From Undaria pinnatifida (taxonomy: Eukaryota; Sar; Phaeophyceae; Laminariales; Alariaceae), in assembly GCA_012845835.1 (NCBI GenBank), contig JABAKD010000016.1, positions 943,343 to 1,007,342 of the forward strand: a stretch of DNA of 64,000 nt. The letters are read 5' to 3'. This document shows positions 9,662-22,400 of the stretch, piece after piece. The translations under genes were made by a program, and so were the position numbers. Below the pieces are notes generated by a model, which saw only the letters and a program-made list of their open reading frames with translations, had not been told where the DNA came from and searched no databases. Within the stretch, counting starts at the first letter, position 1. Each line of letters starts with the position of its first letter.

Positions 9662-10441
9662 ATGATGGCTCCTCATCCCAACGAGGGCCAGCTCCCTTAC
9701 AAATATGGGTCTGTCGACGGCTCCGAGGAACCAACGCCTCACAGCAGTTTACTCCCACGGTCGTCGAGGTGTGGCTACCCTGCCGTTGGGGAACATCTGC
9801 CGCCACAGAGCAAGAAAGGCCCGCGAGGCCCTGAGGCCGGGAGCACTGTCTCGCGGAGGCTCGCCATTTTCGTTGTGTGCGGCTTGGCGTTCCTGGCGGG
9901 ATGCGGCGTGTCGTTGACTCGGCGCACAGCCAGTCAGGGCACGGCGGCAGCCAGCGGCCTCATCGAGGTTGGACCTGACGCCAACGTTGTTATTACTGCC
10001 GAAATCCAATCTGGCGGCTCATCATCTGCTGCTCCCGCCTCCGCCCTCACGTTCACGGCGCTCAATTTCTACCACGTTCGGGACGGGAAGCCTGGCCAGG
10101 ACTATCCTTGGCTGAAGGACGTCAAGCTCATCGAACCGCACCGCGACACGACCCTCGCAGTCATAGAGCCACGCGAGGGGTTCGAATATCGCTGGGAAGT
10201 GCGCTCGCCGGGCGGCAGCAACATCAACTCGGACCAACAGGCAGGAGAAGTGCAGGCTACCGCAACAGGGGCAGTGACCGTGGTGGTCTTCACCCAACTC
10301 GACGAGAACAAGGTTGTGTTGGAGGAGGTCGACGGGGACGGCCAAGTGACGAATCGACTGGAGGAGACGGTGCTGGTGAAGTACGTGCGCAGGGAGATCA
10401 GGACCCTGACGGACGACGAGAGGGGGGAGCTGATGGATGCG
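9662..10441 (+). CDS. Gene A exon 1: signal anchor and N-terminal domain
   Basis: Residues 1-260. The first ~65 residues are Pro/Ser/Lys-rich, then VSRRL leads into a ~19-residue hydrophobic helix (AIFVVCGLAFLAGCGVSL), the likely signal anchor, with positive charge on its N side. The rest, around DGKPGQDYPWLKDVKLIEPH, looks like a small beta-rich domain that I cannot name. It ends in a charged helix (VRREIRTLTDDERGELMDA) that leads into the tyrosinase fold. Donor GCG|gtgagc, phase 0. The frame without splicing stops at 10453, twelve bases past the donor. Confidence 0.85.
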
Positions 10442-13400
10442 GTGAGCGTATGATAGTGCAGCAAAAAAAAAACAGGAGATAGTGTTATCCCTCTTCAGGG
10501 GAACAAAGGACATACAACTCCGATCGTCTGCAAATTTAAGGCAATTAATTGCCGGAGGTTCAAAATGTTCTTTACATATATCGTATGACGAGGAGAGAAC
10601 ACTAGACCTATACATACAGCAGAAATACGTTTTACATTGCGCTCGTTTACACAAGCAATAATAGGCTCACTTTTATGGGTTGGTCTGTTAATGGAGTACA
10701 CCATGTATTTCCCTTGTTTCTCTTCGTTGCCAGGTATTTCCTTATTTTTTTCTTCCATGCAAGTAGTCTGGAGTGCGAATTTGCCTATGTTCCGCCTTGG
10801 TTTTCATTGCGGTTGGCATTGCATGCCGAAATAACCGTAGTGCTGGATTTGCGATGTGTACATAAATCTGTGTTGTAGTTTGTGACCTCAGAGAGAGCTC
10901 GTATCTCTAGGAGGAGGCATCGGCACGGACGTCGGCTGTGCTGGATGCAGATGCGTGGCATTTCGGTTTAATGTGAATTACGTACACATACTCTGCTGGG
11001 TGTGTAGAAAGGTGGAATATCACAGGTTACCGTGAAGAACACACGCGAACAGAGCTATAGCGCTGTTGTCGGTACCGTCCTACAGAAGAATATACTGCTG
11101 TGTTGCTACTACTGTGCTGTTGTCCTTGCGTCGATGAAGCGTCACGTGAAGCAGTAGTATGCCCAGCGAGCGTATTATATACTGTAGATATCCATATAAC
11201 AGGAAGGTGTCACGTTTTAGGTATTACAACATCATCAGCAAATCCATGCAGCATGTTCAGATCGACGTACAGCACACGATTGATCGAAATTTCGAAATTT
11301 GAATTTGAATTTTCCCGCCATGATATATTTACGATTTCCTGTTTTTCTTCGCCCCTTCGTTGTGCCTGCACACTGAAATGCCTGCTACTGTTTTTTTTTT
11401 TGCGCACTGAAACGCGTGCTACTGCCGTCTGTTGATGTCTGCTTTATATTTCGAGGACGTTTTGCGTTGCATTGAGTTTACTCTAACCTCACGAGTTTGA
11501 GATGTTTTACTATCGCTCTCATAGTCATAGTTTACGGCCACAGAGCTACCGCCACCGTATTTGGTTAAAAAACCCTCCCCGAGGTAATAATTTTATACAA
11601 ATTATGGTAAGGACGTCAGCCGTGAGTTCGACGAATTTCAATAATTGTTTCGCCTTTGTTTTTTGTTTACCCGGGGGGGTTTGCTGTGGTGGGGTGGTGA
11701 ATAAACAAACCCCGGTGATGCTGGTCATTGTTTACTCGATCGCAGTTTGTTTAACAACGGGGATACCGACGGGTGTGATAGCAGTACGATGGGTAAGACT
11801 AAGACTTGGTACACTTGGTACACCTACCCAGGCAGCTGAGCGGAGTGATACCACAAGCCGGGAGTATCGCTATCGTTGGACGGTTCCACGCAAACCCAAT
11901 GAGTGGTGGTAACAGTTGGTAGAGGGTGGTGCCGGGACCGCAGATGCTGTGGCTGACACGGCAAACGCTACCATAGCTGACGCGCCACGCGTTGCTGTCA
12001 GAGCTTGAGGTGCTGTTGCAGCAGGGTGTGTGGCTTGAGGACGGGCGGAACACACAGAGGTGCCATCGTGACTCCGCTCGTCACTTTTGGAGCTCGTTAA
12101 CAGGCCATGTCGGGGAAGCAGGTTTTGTCGAGCCCACAATTCGCGCTTTGTTGGCAGCGATGGGTCACCTGTGCCGAAGGGTTCTGCGCTTATTCAACGC
12201 TGTTCTGCGCGTGAGGTGCTGAGCGCTTCTTTCGCGCACCGGCCCGGGAAAATATGCCAGGAGACGGCACTTTGACGCCTTGACTGATATGGCAAGTTTC
12301 CGATAATTTACCTTGGCTGACGCCAAACTACTAGGTTTTAGTGTGGGACGAGCGGTTTGGCACTTTTGACCGCTGGGCGTTTTCTCTTGGCTGACCGTCT
12401 CCTGACACATTTACCCCAGGCCGTGATGATGTTGATTTTTGGTATTAGTCGGAAGGCGTACCAACAACTCAGGGGGTGTTATCCAAAGACCCACGGGGAT
12501 ACCCTCGCCCAGGTTCTCAATTTTCTTTTCGATCACTGGAAATGTCCTGTCCCGGCTTGGTACCTTATAGACGGGGGGTATTTTATTGTGGTAGCGGTCA
12601 TGAGGTGGCATTCATTGTATCGTCCAAAACTCCGTTGTTTTGTTTTGAAATTTATTTTTCAATTTGTATACCGGTATTTTTTACACTGCCCTAGATCCTT
12701 CTCATCTGATAGGGTGCAGTGCGCTAAGGGACCGCCGCGCGAGGGGATCGCCAGCGGACATTACGCTAGGGGACCGCCACGCTGGGGGGCCACCAATGGG
12801 ATCTGGGCTAGAAGACGGCCTTGTTAGGGGGGCGCCAACGTAATTTGGCCATCGAAAACGCCGAGTTGGGGGGCAGCCAAAGCAAAATATCACCTGGAAT
12901 ATTTTCGTAGAGATATCCTTGCGATAAGCATTCTCTTTTTGTTTAGATTTCTTCAATATAATTAATAACATTTGTTCGTACAATTTTGTACTGAAAATAT
13001 TTGTGTGTTCCATAGTTGTCAGCGCTACAACGTTACTTGTTGACACCCCACATATGTGTTTTTCGGAGACAGAGGGGAGCACCCTATAACCAACTGAATC
13101 ACAGATACATAAGTGGGGTATGTTTGTTTCGTCCAGTGTTCACAGTCTTCGGGTTCGGTTTTCATTCTGACCTCTGGGATGTGGCGTTTCGTTTTATCTT
13201 TTTTAGTGTAAAATATTAGCGCTTCCAGCATCATCAGGTAGCATAACCAATCATTCATTGCGTACGATCGACTTTCTTTTGGTAATTATCCTGTGACAGA
13301 TGTTTCAACTCTGGGCGGTTCGGGTTGACGATGGCGATGGGAAGGAGCGCTACGGCGAAGACTATGCCGACGTTTACGCTATCAACAGGATCCACTACGT

Positions 13401-16400
13401 GGCCACTACAAACGACTCCTGTGATCACGTGAGTTAGGTTTTAGTAGTCTCGCCATCTATCTCGGCTGCAAATGCGCCATTTGCCACTGTCATACTTTTT
13501 CAACGATGGAACGAAGGTCATATAGTCAAATTATCGTCATGCAATATATTTTCCTGTCCGTACAATTCGAGGTATTATGTCGTACAGACAAGCCCCACGC
13601 AATCCAACTATGAGTAGAACGCCAAGTTTTCTGGACCGCAACGCGACCCCCCCCCCGTATTCCATCGGCGAGGGATTTGCCCGACTAGCGAGAGTGCGCA
13701 AACCTGCCAGATTCCATGCGGGCCCCGTGTGAAATAAGCTGGTCAGATCACGCTTTGTTTGATGGAGTACAATAAACAATATTGTAACAAATCTGCTTTT
13801 AGCATGCAGATAGAACCTTTTGCTCCCATACACCTCCGTTCCCCCCTAGAAACCACTCCACCCCTCCCCTCTCCGCCCCACCAAAAATCAAAACCAGGCA
13901 GAGGTATACGATAGGAGCCATCCCACGTTAGGCGTGCAGCAGATTCTAACAAGTCCTTGAGCTCCTAATAATATGAGGACCTCAATATCTCACCCACCCG
14001 AAAAATCATTTCTAAGGCATTCGTTGGCACAACCCGACCAAACTTCTATGCCTCGGACTTGAAGAAAATTATGCTCGCGAAATTGCTTGACTAATGAATA
14101 ACCGGTAGTTCGTCACTTGAGGAGGTCAATCGGACACAAGGATAAAAGGACACAAGGATACTATGTATGGCATTGGTTAACCCCAAAAGCGCAATCCCTA
14201 CCGTGCGACGACTAATAATGGCTCATATAATTCCTTTACCTTTCGAGTCATCCATGCAGTAGCTCCGTTTTATATATATGCTCCTCAAGTTCCAATCAAC
14301 CCCCCCCCCCCCTCCCCCCCCCCCCACCCCCACCATCGCCTACTATCATCATGCGCGCAGTAAGCTTCTATTCATTTTTGCGACATTTCCCCCCTTTCTC
14401 CGCTCATCTCCTTTCACCGGTCATACGATTACAGGATCTACGCAATAAAAAACTAGTGCATTCTACAGCCGTCAGATTTTGTCCCTCTCAAAAACGGGCT
14501 TTATAGTTTCCGCGCACAGATTGATTAGCATCATCACCCTGTTGACCCTGGTACAAGCTACACTGTAGTTCTTAGGGGAGTCGCCGACCTACATCCTTAG
14601 TGAGGGCACACATACCCAGTAATACGTGCGAACGGAGTATCACACACAGCTTGCAAATAAATGTGAGTTTCGACAAAACGTTCGATCTTACAGCTAGGGT
14701 GTATATATATTTTTTAATTATATTGTGAATCTGGTGTGAAAACTCTCGGCATGCAATGCGTATACCCTGGTATACACCAGGTTGTTCTTACCGCGCATGC
14801 ATGTAGGTTTGCATAGTTTGACCAGGATGGTCTTCAGTTTGAGCTTTACGGTCAAGATGGCTTAGGCGTGTTTTGCCGATTGATTGGTCTTTTCCATGTC
14901 TTGCGTATATTGCCCAAAAATTTACGGTAGTTCTGTTTGGGTATTTGCTAATCATCTGTCCAGCCTTTAGTGTTGACCCTTGCCTTCCTTTCGCCGCAGT
15001 TTGATTCTGATTCAGGGTCTCCAAACACCCCCACCCTCATCGCTACGTGTGCTACGGGTTTTGCAATATATATATATATGTAACTACGGGTTCAGTGTCA
15101 GCACGTCAGAACTTCATCCCTTCCACATTTCTTCCTCGGTCGACTCGCCCGCAATGAATTGCGCGCGTTCCTGTCACTTACAAGTACGTTTGTAACTCAA
15201 TAACGTTGCGGTTTAGATCGAAATTGTAGCGTAGGGCTTCGAACAAAACTCCGAAGGAGTTTTCGTTCAAGGGGGACACGAACCGGGACCTCTACCGCCG
15301 TGTTCACCATTCTACAAGCATGCGAAGCATTTTCCCTCCAAGTAGATTGCCAGGTATTCCCCAAGATATGGGGGCAAGTTCCACAGTAACAGAGACTTTT
15401 TGGGGCAGCACTATCCCACCCGGGGTGGCACTACGTATGCATGCTGCGGCTTAAACTATTGTTATGGTATAATCCACCACACGCTTGGTCTCGCTGAATT
15501 TGTGTTCTTGTTCAATTTTTGCAGAGATTGTCATGAGCCATCCAACGAGCACGTTGGCCTTGAATACACGCTGCACGATATATGCTCATATGCTCCTATC
15601 CCTCTGGTGGATGTTGTATGATTTAGAGAAACTCTGTTGGGATCCAGATCTCCACTATGTAGTGCGTACGGCTTGGTCCAGGCCCCACAAAAGGGTTGAC
15701 AGCCCACGTACACCCGTAACTACACCTGTGTTCCGACCATAGCTTGAGGTGGTGGGATCGTTGGTGTGGTCAAGTTTTGGTGTGAAGTATTCTTGAACCA
15801 TTTTGACGAAGCAGAGCCAAGGTGTATACAGTCCTACAGGTTGTCTCTACAATGAGTAAGTAATCGTCTAAAGTGTCGTACAACTTCCTAGCACTGCATC
15901 ACTAGCACTGGGGCAGGGAGCCTTTTTTTTTCTCGCGACCAAGCGGTCCGTGCCTCTTCGTTTGGCCGAGGGTACTGCTGTTGAACAACCAGGAACTAGT
16001 GACAATGGTGGTTTCCGTCATTTTTTTTATTAAAAATAATTTATCCCCTTTCGACTCTCAAAATTGTTCGAACTCGGCCCATCAGCCAATACTACCACCT
16101 ATCTTTAAATATACCACGCATAGCTTTAGAGCCGCGCTGCACGGTACGGACAGTACTACAGTAGTAGCATGGTGCCAACGTTTTCTCAGGTTGCTATCAC
16201 GAGCACATATATTCCACATCCAACCGTCGACTCATATATATACATTAAAGTTTCCACGCCCAAACTGAGCTGCCCCACCCGTCCCCTCCCCCCCGTCTTC
16301 CCCTCCCGCCTCCCTTTTGATCAAAATCAGCCCCCCACGTCCAGCTCCGCCCTCCCCTCACCGGTTATTGGACTCACAGGATTTACTTGATAAATTTATG

Positions 16401-19400
16401 CTTTTCCTTCCACAGCTGTCAGATTTTGTCCCCCTTAAAAACGGGTTTTATAGTTTCCGCGCACAGACTGCCTAACATCACCCTGTTGACCCTGATAGCT
16501 ACACTGTAGTTGCAAGGGGAGTCGCCGACCTATATCCTTAATGAGGACACAGAACCCGTAATACGAGCGATTGGAGTATCACACACAGCTTGCAAAGACG
16601 AGTTTCGACAAAATACTCGATCTCACAGATAGTCTAATTTAATTTTATAATAAGTTTACGTGCATCGGATATTCTTATGGACTGCAAGGGGTACATTTAT
16701 AGTGGTGGAGAGGAGTGAGTGTGTTCCTGGATATATAAGTATTATAAAAATTAAAATACCCTCCAGGTGCGAGATCGAATATTTTGTCGAAACTTGTCTT
16801 TACAAGCATTTAACTATCTACGTGTGTTAATCTAACTTACGTGTACTGCTATTGGATGGGTTGCAAACTGTGTGTCATTTTGGTTCGATTAGGGGATCCG
16901 TCCGTGATAAAGTCCAAACGTACCACCTCAACTGCACCTTGGTTCATTCACGAACCAGCGTAGCTTGAAAAAATTGCCACTGCCCCGCCCTCCCCCGCCT
17001 GCTCTAACCCTCCCGTGGTCGACCGAACATCCCCCCCCCGTGCCTAGTTTCACGAAGGAATTGGCTTCCTGGTGACCCACTCGCTCGTCACCAACACCTT
17101 CGAATACAGCCTTCAGCTCGTCAACCCCAAGCTGACTGTTCCTTACTGGGATTTCACGATTGAGTCGACTTCTGCAGCAAACGAGGTGTTCGACCCGGCA
17201 TTCCCGTACACCAGAACGGAGCTGTTGGACCCCGCGTGGTTCGGTACCGGCGACCTCGAAGACCGCATGGTGAGAGGCTCGTCGACGAAACGTTGACCCT
17301 ACTAGTACATTTATTTTTATTACTAAGGGGTGTAACGGGGTGTAACCCACCAATTATATCATTTGTGAGAACATACACACCAGGTACCTGTAACACGTGC
17401 GATCGATTCATCACACACAGCTTTCAACCGTGACTTTTGACGAAATTTTCGATGTCACAGCTGAAGCGTATAAACAGTTTTTACAAAGATTTTTTTCGTT
17501 TTAATGGTTCTGTGTAGCTAGCTGTCGTTGTGGCTATCGTTGCTGCTTGCTGGTGCCGTTAGTTTAGCGGCTTCCGGTCCATCATACGACGGCGTACAAC
17601 ACCCAAGATACTACATAACCTCGATCGATTTTTCGAACTGATTTCTCGACAACAGGCATTGCGTAAATGCCGAGCGACGCGTGTACCGAAACATCTCGAT
17701 GAGACCTTTCCAAAGTATCACCGTTCTGGTTGCGTGGACCACCTTTGAAATACACGAAATAGGTTCCGAACTTCCTCCCAGGAAGTGCAGTATTTGTCGT
17801 GGATTATGATACGGTGGTAGAGTACGTACCAATCAACAACAAAAACCCACACGTACATAAGTAGTCTGGACAAGGCTCAAACATTTACTGTGACACCAAT
17901 CATGAGCAACCGCACGATATTTTACAGAGATGGCAGTAATTAGTAGTGTAGAGCTCACCGCTGATAACAATTTAATCAAAATGCACTCCCTCGCCCCAAA
18001 ATTGTGGCTGATGGTCTAACTACCCAACAAGACTTGTTGCGTTGTTTCTCATTTGTTGGTCTATATGCGTATGTGCCGGTAGTTGCTCTGATCCTAAGCC
18101 CCTTTCGAACTGTACGCATTGCTTTTGTTTCTTCAAACTTTTGAAAGGCGAACAACATCCCCCCCCCACGGACCTCTCGTCTTCCGCTCCTTGCGGGAAG
18201 CAGCGGTAGTAGCAGTGGCAGCGGTAGCAACGTAAAAGCGGTAGCAGCCATAACGGCGGTAGCAGCGGCAGCATCGGTAAATTGACGCAGCGGTAACACA
18301 ACAGCGGTAACAGCGGCGGAAGAGAGAGAGATATTTTTTAGGTGTTTTCGGTAGCTTTGAAGCCAGCAATGGATGGACGCGACCGACCGACCGACTGACC
18401 GATTGTGCACTTTGTCCGTGAATCGATACAACGTTCTTGTCGTAGGTCAAGGATGGCCGGTGGGCGTACACGACAATCCCCAAAAACGAGTTAAACAATC
18501 CGGGCCACATCACAACCGACATCTACGGCAAGCTTCGTTCTCCTTGGATCACCAACGACAGACCGTGAGTACGATAGATGAGCGCAGGCATTATAAATCT
18601 TGCCGCGTCCCTTTGGGACGTAAAACGATTTCCCGGACAGAGGTGGGGAGGGACCCTTCCGCGCTGCTGGTATGTGTGCCGTTTTCGGCAAATTTGGGCT
18701 CATGCCATACAATCAATGCTGTCGTTAAGACTGCGAGGAGGATGATTCACGAGAGGGTTTCAAGTCATCTTGTAAAGGGGTTAATTTGCGACGCGTGCTA
18801 CGATAAAAGTGCACCATTTTATTTCAGAGCCTCCTCAAATTTGGGAGCTAAATATCTCTCCCAAAATCTGATTTAGAGAAAAATAAAGCAGCTAACAGAT
18901 GAAAAAAACAAATGGCAAAGGGAAACAACGAGAATCATGAAAAAATGGCCTATTTCCGACGATTTTGGATTAAGGAGCCCCGTCATTCAGAAACCAAAGA
19001 GACAAAAAGGGCTGCCTCTATCCTAGCATGCCACTTGCCCCTATGCTTTAGTCGCCTCTCTGCACCCTGCCCCGTCCCCACATTGGGGTGTTGTTCCTGC
19101 CAGTGAATATCGAGATGACCACCACAGCTAGCTGTAGTGCGCTAGCATAGACATCGATAGCATGGATATTTGATACCAGGTGCAGGTTAAAATTGGCAGT
19201 GAGCAAAATGCGAGTAGGTTATTTTTCTTTTTCTTTTTGGCTCATCATCCTTTCTGTTATCTTCGCGCTTTTCTGTTGTCTTCTCCCTCCCTAGACGTAA
19301 CTCAGATCCGGGGTCACTAAGCTGGCTCGTCCCTCCCCTCATCACTACCATGCCTGTGCCTTCATATCTATCGCGACCAATATTCGAGGTATTTCTTCCC

Positions 19401-22400
19401 TCGTCGACTCGCATCGAACTGTGCCTACCCACGCTGCTAGGCGCTCTTAACAGTTGGAATTTCGAAATATATAATAAAAAATGAAAAGACGAAAATACAC
19501 TCCAGCTGTGAGATCGAATATTTTGTTGAAATAGTCTAAAGCATAATAATGAGTACCAGGCTTCATTAGACCCCCGGGGCGATCTCTTTACTCTGTAGTA
19601 CGCTGAAAATCATCCCAAGACCACGGATTCGTACCACAGCCAGCAGAAGGCAGTACGTAAAGGGGCTTCACGTATATCGACGGTGCGTTAGAAAAGTGCG
19701 TGCTTATTGCCGGTATGCACTACTTATAAAAACCCTATCTATGCCATTCTACGTATAAATGAAGGAAGTGTCCTGCTTTGCGTGCTTTCTCAACTCGTTG
19801 ACTGCCATTAGTAGTCTATGTCGAACTACTGTGTGTAACAAAAAGATCTTCTACAAACCTGTTGTAAACCCACATCATACGCCTGGTACGCTCGCGATCT
19901 GTATCTTCCTTCGGCTTGCAATACATTGCCTACAAAAACGATGTATAACAGTACTCACAACACGACACGGAGCACAACTAAAAAGCTTTCCCTCTTGACC
20001 CCTTTGGGGGCCATGTATTGCAGCAAAACAAAATATAAGGGCGGTCTTATCATGGTGCGAGTGTGCAGCAGACGGCAGTCCAAGCTGTGCGCGTGTCTTG
20101 CAGGTACTTGCAGTGGATTTCGACAGTAAAATGGTCGTCAGCTAAAAATTTAGCAGCCCGGGTTACTTCGTGTGAATGATGTTGCAATCGTCAGTTATGT
20201 TGGTAAACTTTTCCCGCTCAAGCCCTAAATGGGTCAAGGCCACGGCCACTATCATTATTATCCGTGTCCCGTTAGGCATGTGGTGGTGTTCACCCACGCA
20301 CGCACGTAAGCAAGGTCCTGGACGTGATTCATAAAGCGGGCGGCGTCAGCCGCAGAAAGGTTGTAGGTAATCATGTTAGTAGTGATAAACATATGGACAT
20401 TGTTATTACTAGTGCAATGATATTTTTCTTAGTACTATGAATCTTTGTGGTATTAGAATTGTTATACGTACCAAGTACTTGTGGCGTGAACAATGAACGT
20501 CGGAAAATACGTAACATGTATCTGCCATAAATGCATCTAACATCAAACCTTCTAGAATAGTAAACATTACCAGGCAGATGATATAAAGGGATGTCTTCTT
20601 GCTACAATCGTCTACAATTTGTCCCTTTTAAAAGTTTATTGTTTCCGCGCACATGTTGAAATTTCCCGCCCTCCGCCCCCCCCCCTCCACTCCCCCTCCC
20701 CCGATCCCTCTAGTTAACCCCCCCCCTCCACTCCCCCTCCCCCGATCCCTCTAGTTAACCCCCCCCCTCCCCCCCCCCCCCTCCCCCGATCCCTCCCCCA
20801 CTTTCCGCCTAGTTTGTCGAAACGCCCCACTCACAATCGAAATCGGCCAGAGTAATAAACACCTATTCGCAGTTGATATCACGTCATTATCGTTCTGACC
20901 AACCATGACGTAGTTTTCGTTCTTTCCCCCCACCCCCGTCAACCCCCCCTCCAACGCCCCCTCTTTTCCAACCACCCGCACGATCGCCTAGACCTAGCAC
21001 CACGCGTATAACAAGCCCCTACATATATTTGATCTCACAGCCGGAGTGTATTTGAATATTATTTGTGACCTAAACCTCCTAAAAAATCCTCCCCCCCTTC
21101 TCGCTCTCCCTTGCTCAAACGCCCCACCAAATATCGAAATCCGCCAGATTAATAAACACTTCACGCTCTGGATATCACCTCATTATCTTTCGAGAGCCAT
21201 CCATGCCGCTGCTTCTCCCCCCCCCCCCCGCCCCGAACGCCCCCTTGTTCCCCACCACCCGCACCATCGCCTAGACCTAGCACCACACGTATAACAAACC
21301 CCTCACCTTAAACCCTTCCCCCCCCACCCCCCCCCCCCCCTCGCCCCCACCCCCCACCTCCCCAACCTCCCCACCCATCCCACCCCTACCCCCTCGAAAA
21401 CTCCGCCCTCTCTCTTCTCACTGATTGTATGACTTACCCCAGGATATACATGATAAACTGATGTATTCTTTCCAAAACCGTCACATTTATCCCCTCAAAA
21501 TAATGTATAGTTTCCACGCACATATTGAGCTGCCCCACACGCCCCACCCCCCCCCCCCCCTATGATAAACTGGCGCATTTTTTTTTCTTCCCAAAACCGT
21601 CAGATTTTACCCCCTTAAGGGGATCTATAGCTTCCACGCACAAATTTTCCGCCCGTCCGCCCCCCCCCCCCCCCCCCTCCAACCCCGCTCGCTTTTGATC
21701 AAAACCAGGCCCCCACGTCCTTCAAAACTCCGCCCCCCCCTCACCGGTTATTCGACTTACAGGATTCACTTGATAAACGGATACATTTCCCTCCACAGCT
21801 GTCAGATTTCGTCCACCTCAGAAACGGGTTTTATAGCTTCCGCGCACAGACTGACTAACATGACGCTGTTAACCCTGATAGCTACACTGTAGTTGTAAGG
21901 GGAGTCGCCGACCTATGTCCTTAATGAGGACACACAACTCGTAATATGCGCGATCGGAGTATCACACACAGCTTGCAAAGATGAGTTTCGACGAAATCTT
22001 CGATCTCATAGGTGGAGTGTATTTTCATTTTTTATAATATGTACTTTTTGCTACTGACATGCTACGGGCGAGGACGCAAACTGTTTTGTTAGGGATGTTA
22101 TGCTGGGGGAGCATGCCAATGTAGATAGTGATAAATATGTAGAGCCCCGGGAATCCAGCACGTAGACCGGTGATAATCGAGTTCAGAACATTGCGATGGT
22201 GGAGTTCAAAGAGACTTAGTACTCCGGGAATCAAGTTTGTGACGGCGAAATAATCCGTTGCGTCTGGCTCTCCAGAAATTGTGTATGTCGCCTTCTTTTT
22301 TTCGACCGAAAAACACATAATAACACCCAGTGTCGTCCCGATTATTCACCATAGAGAGATGCCAGTTACCTGGTATAAGGTACGCTTTCATGTTCACAGA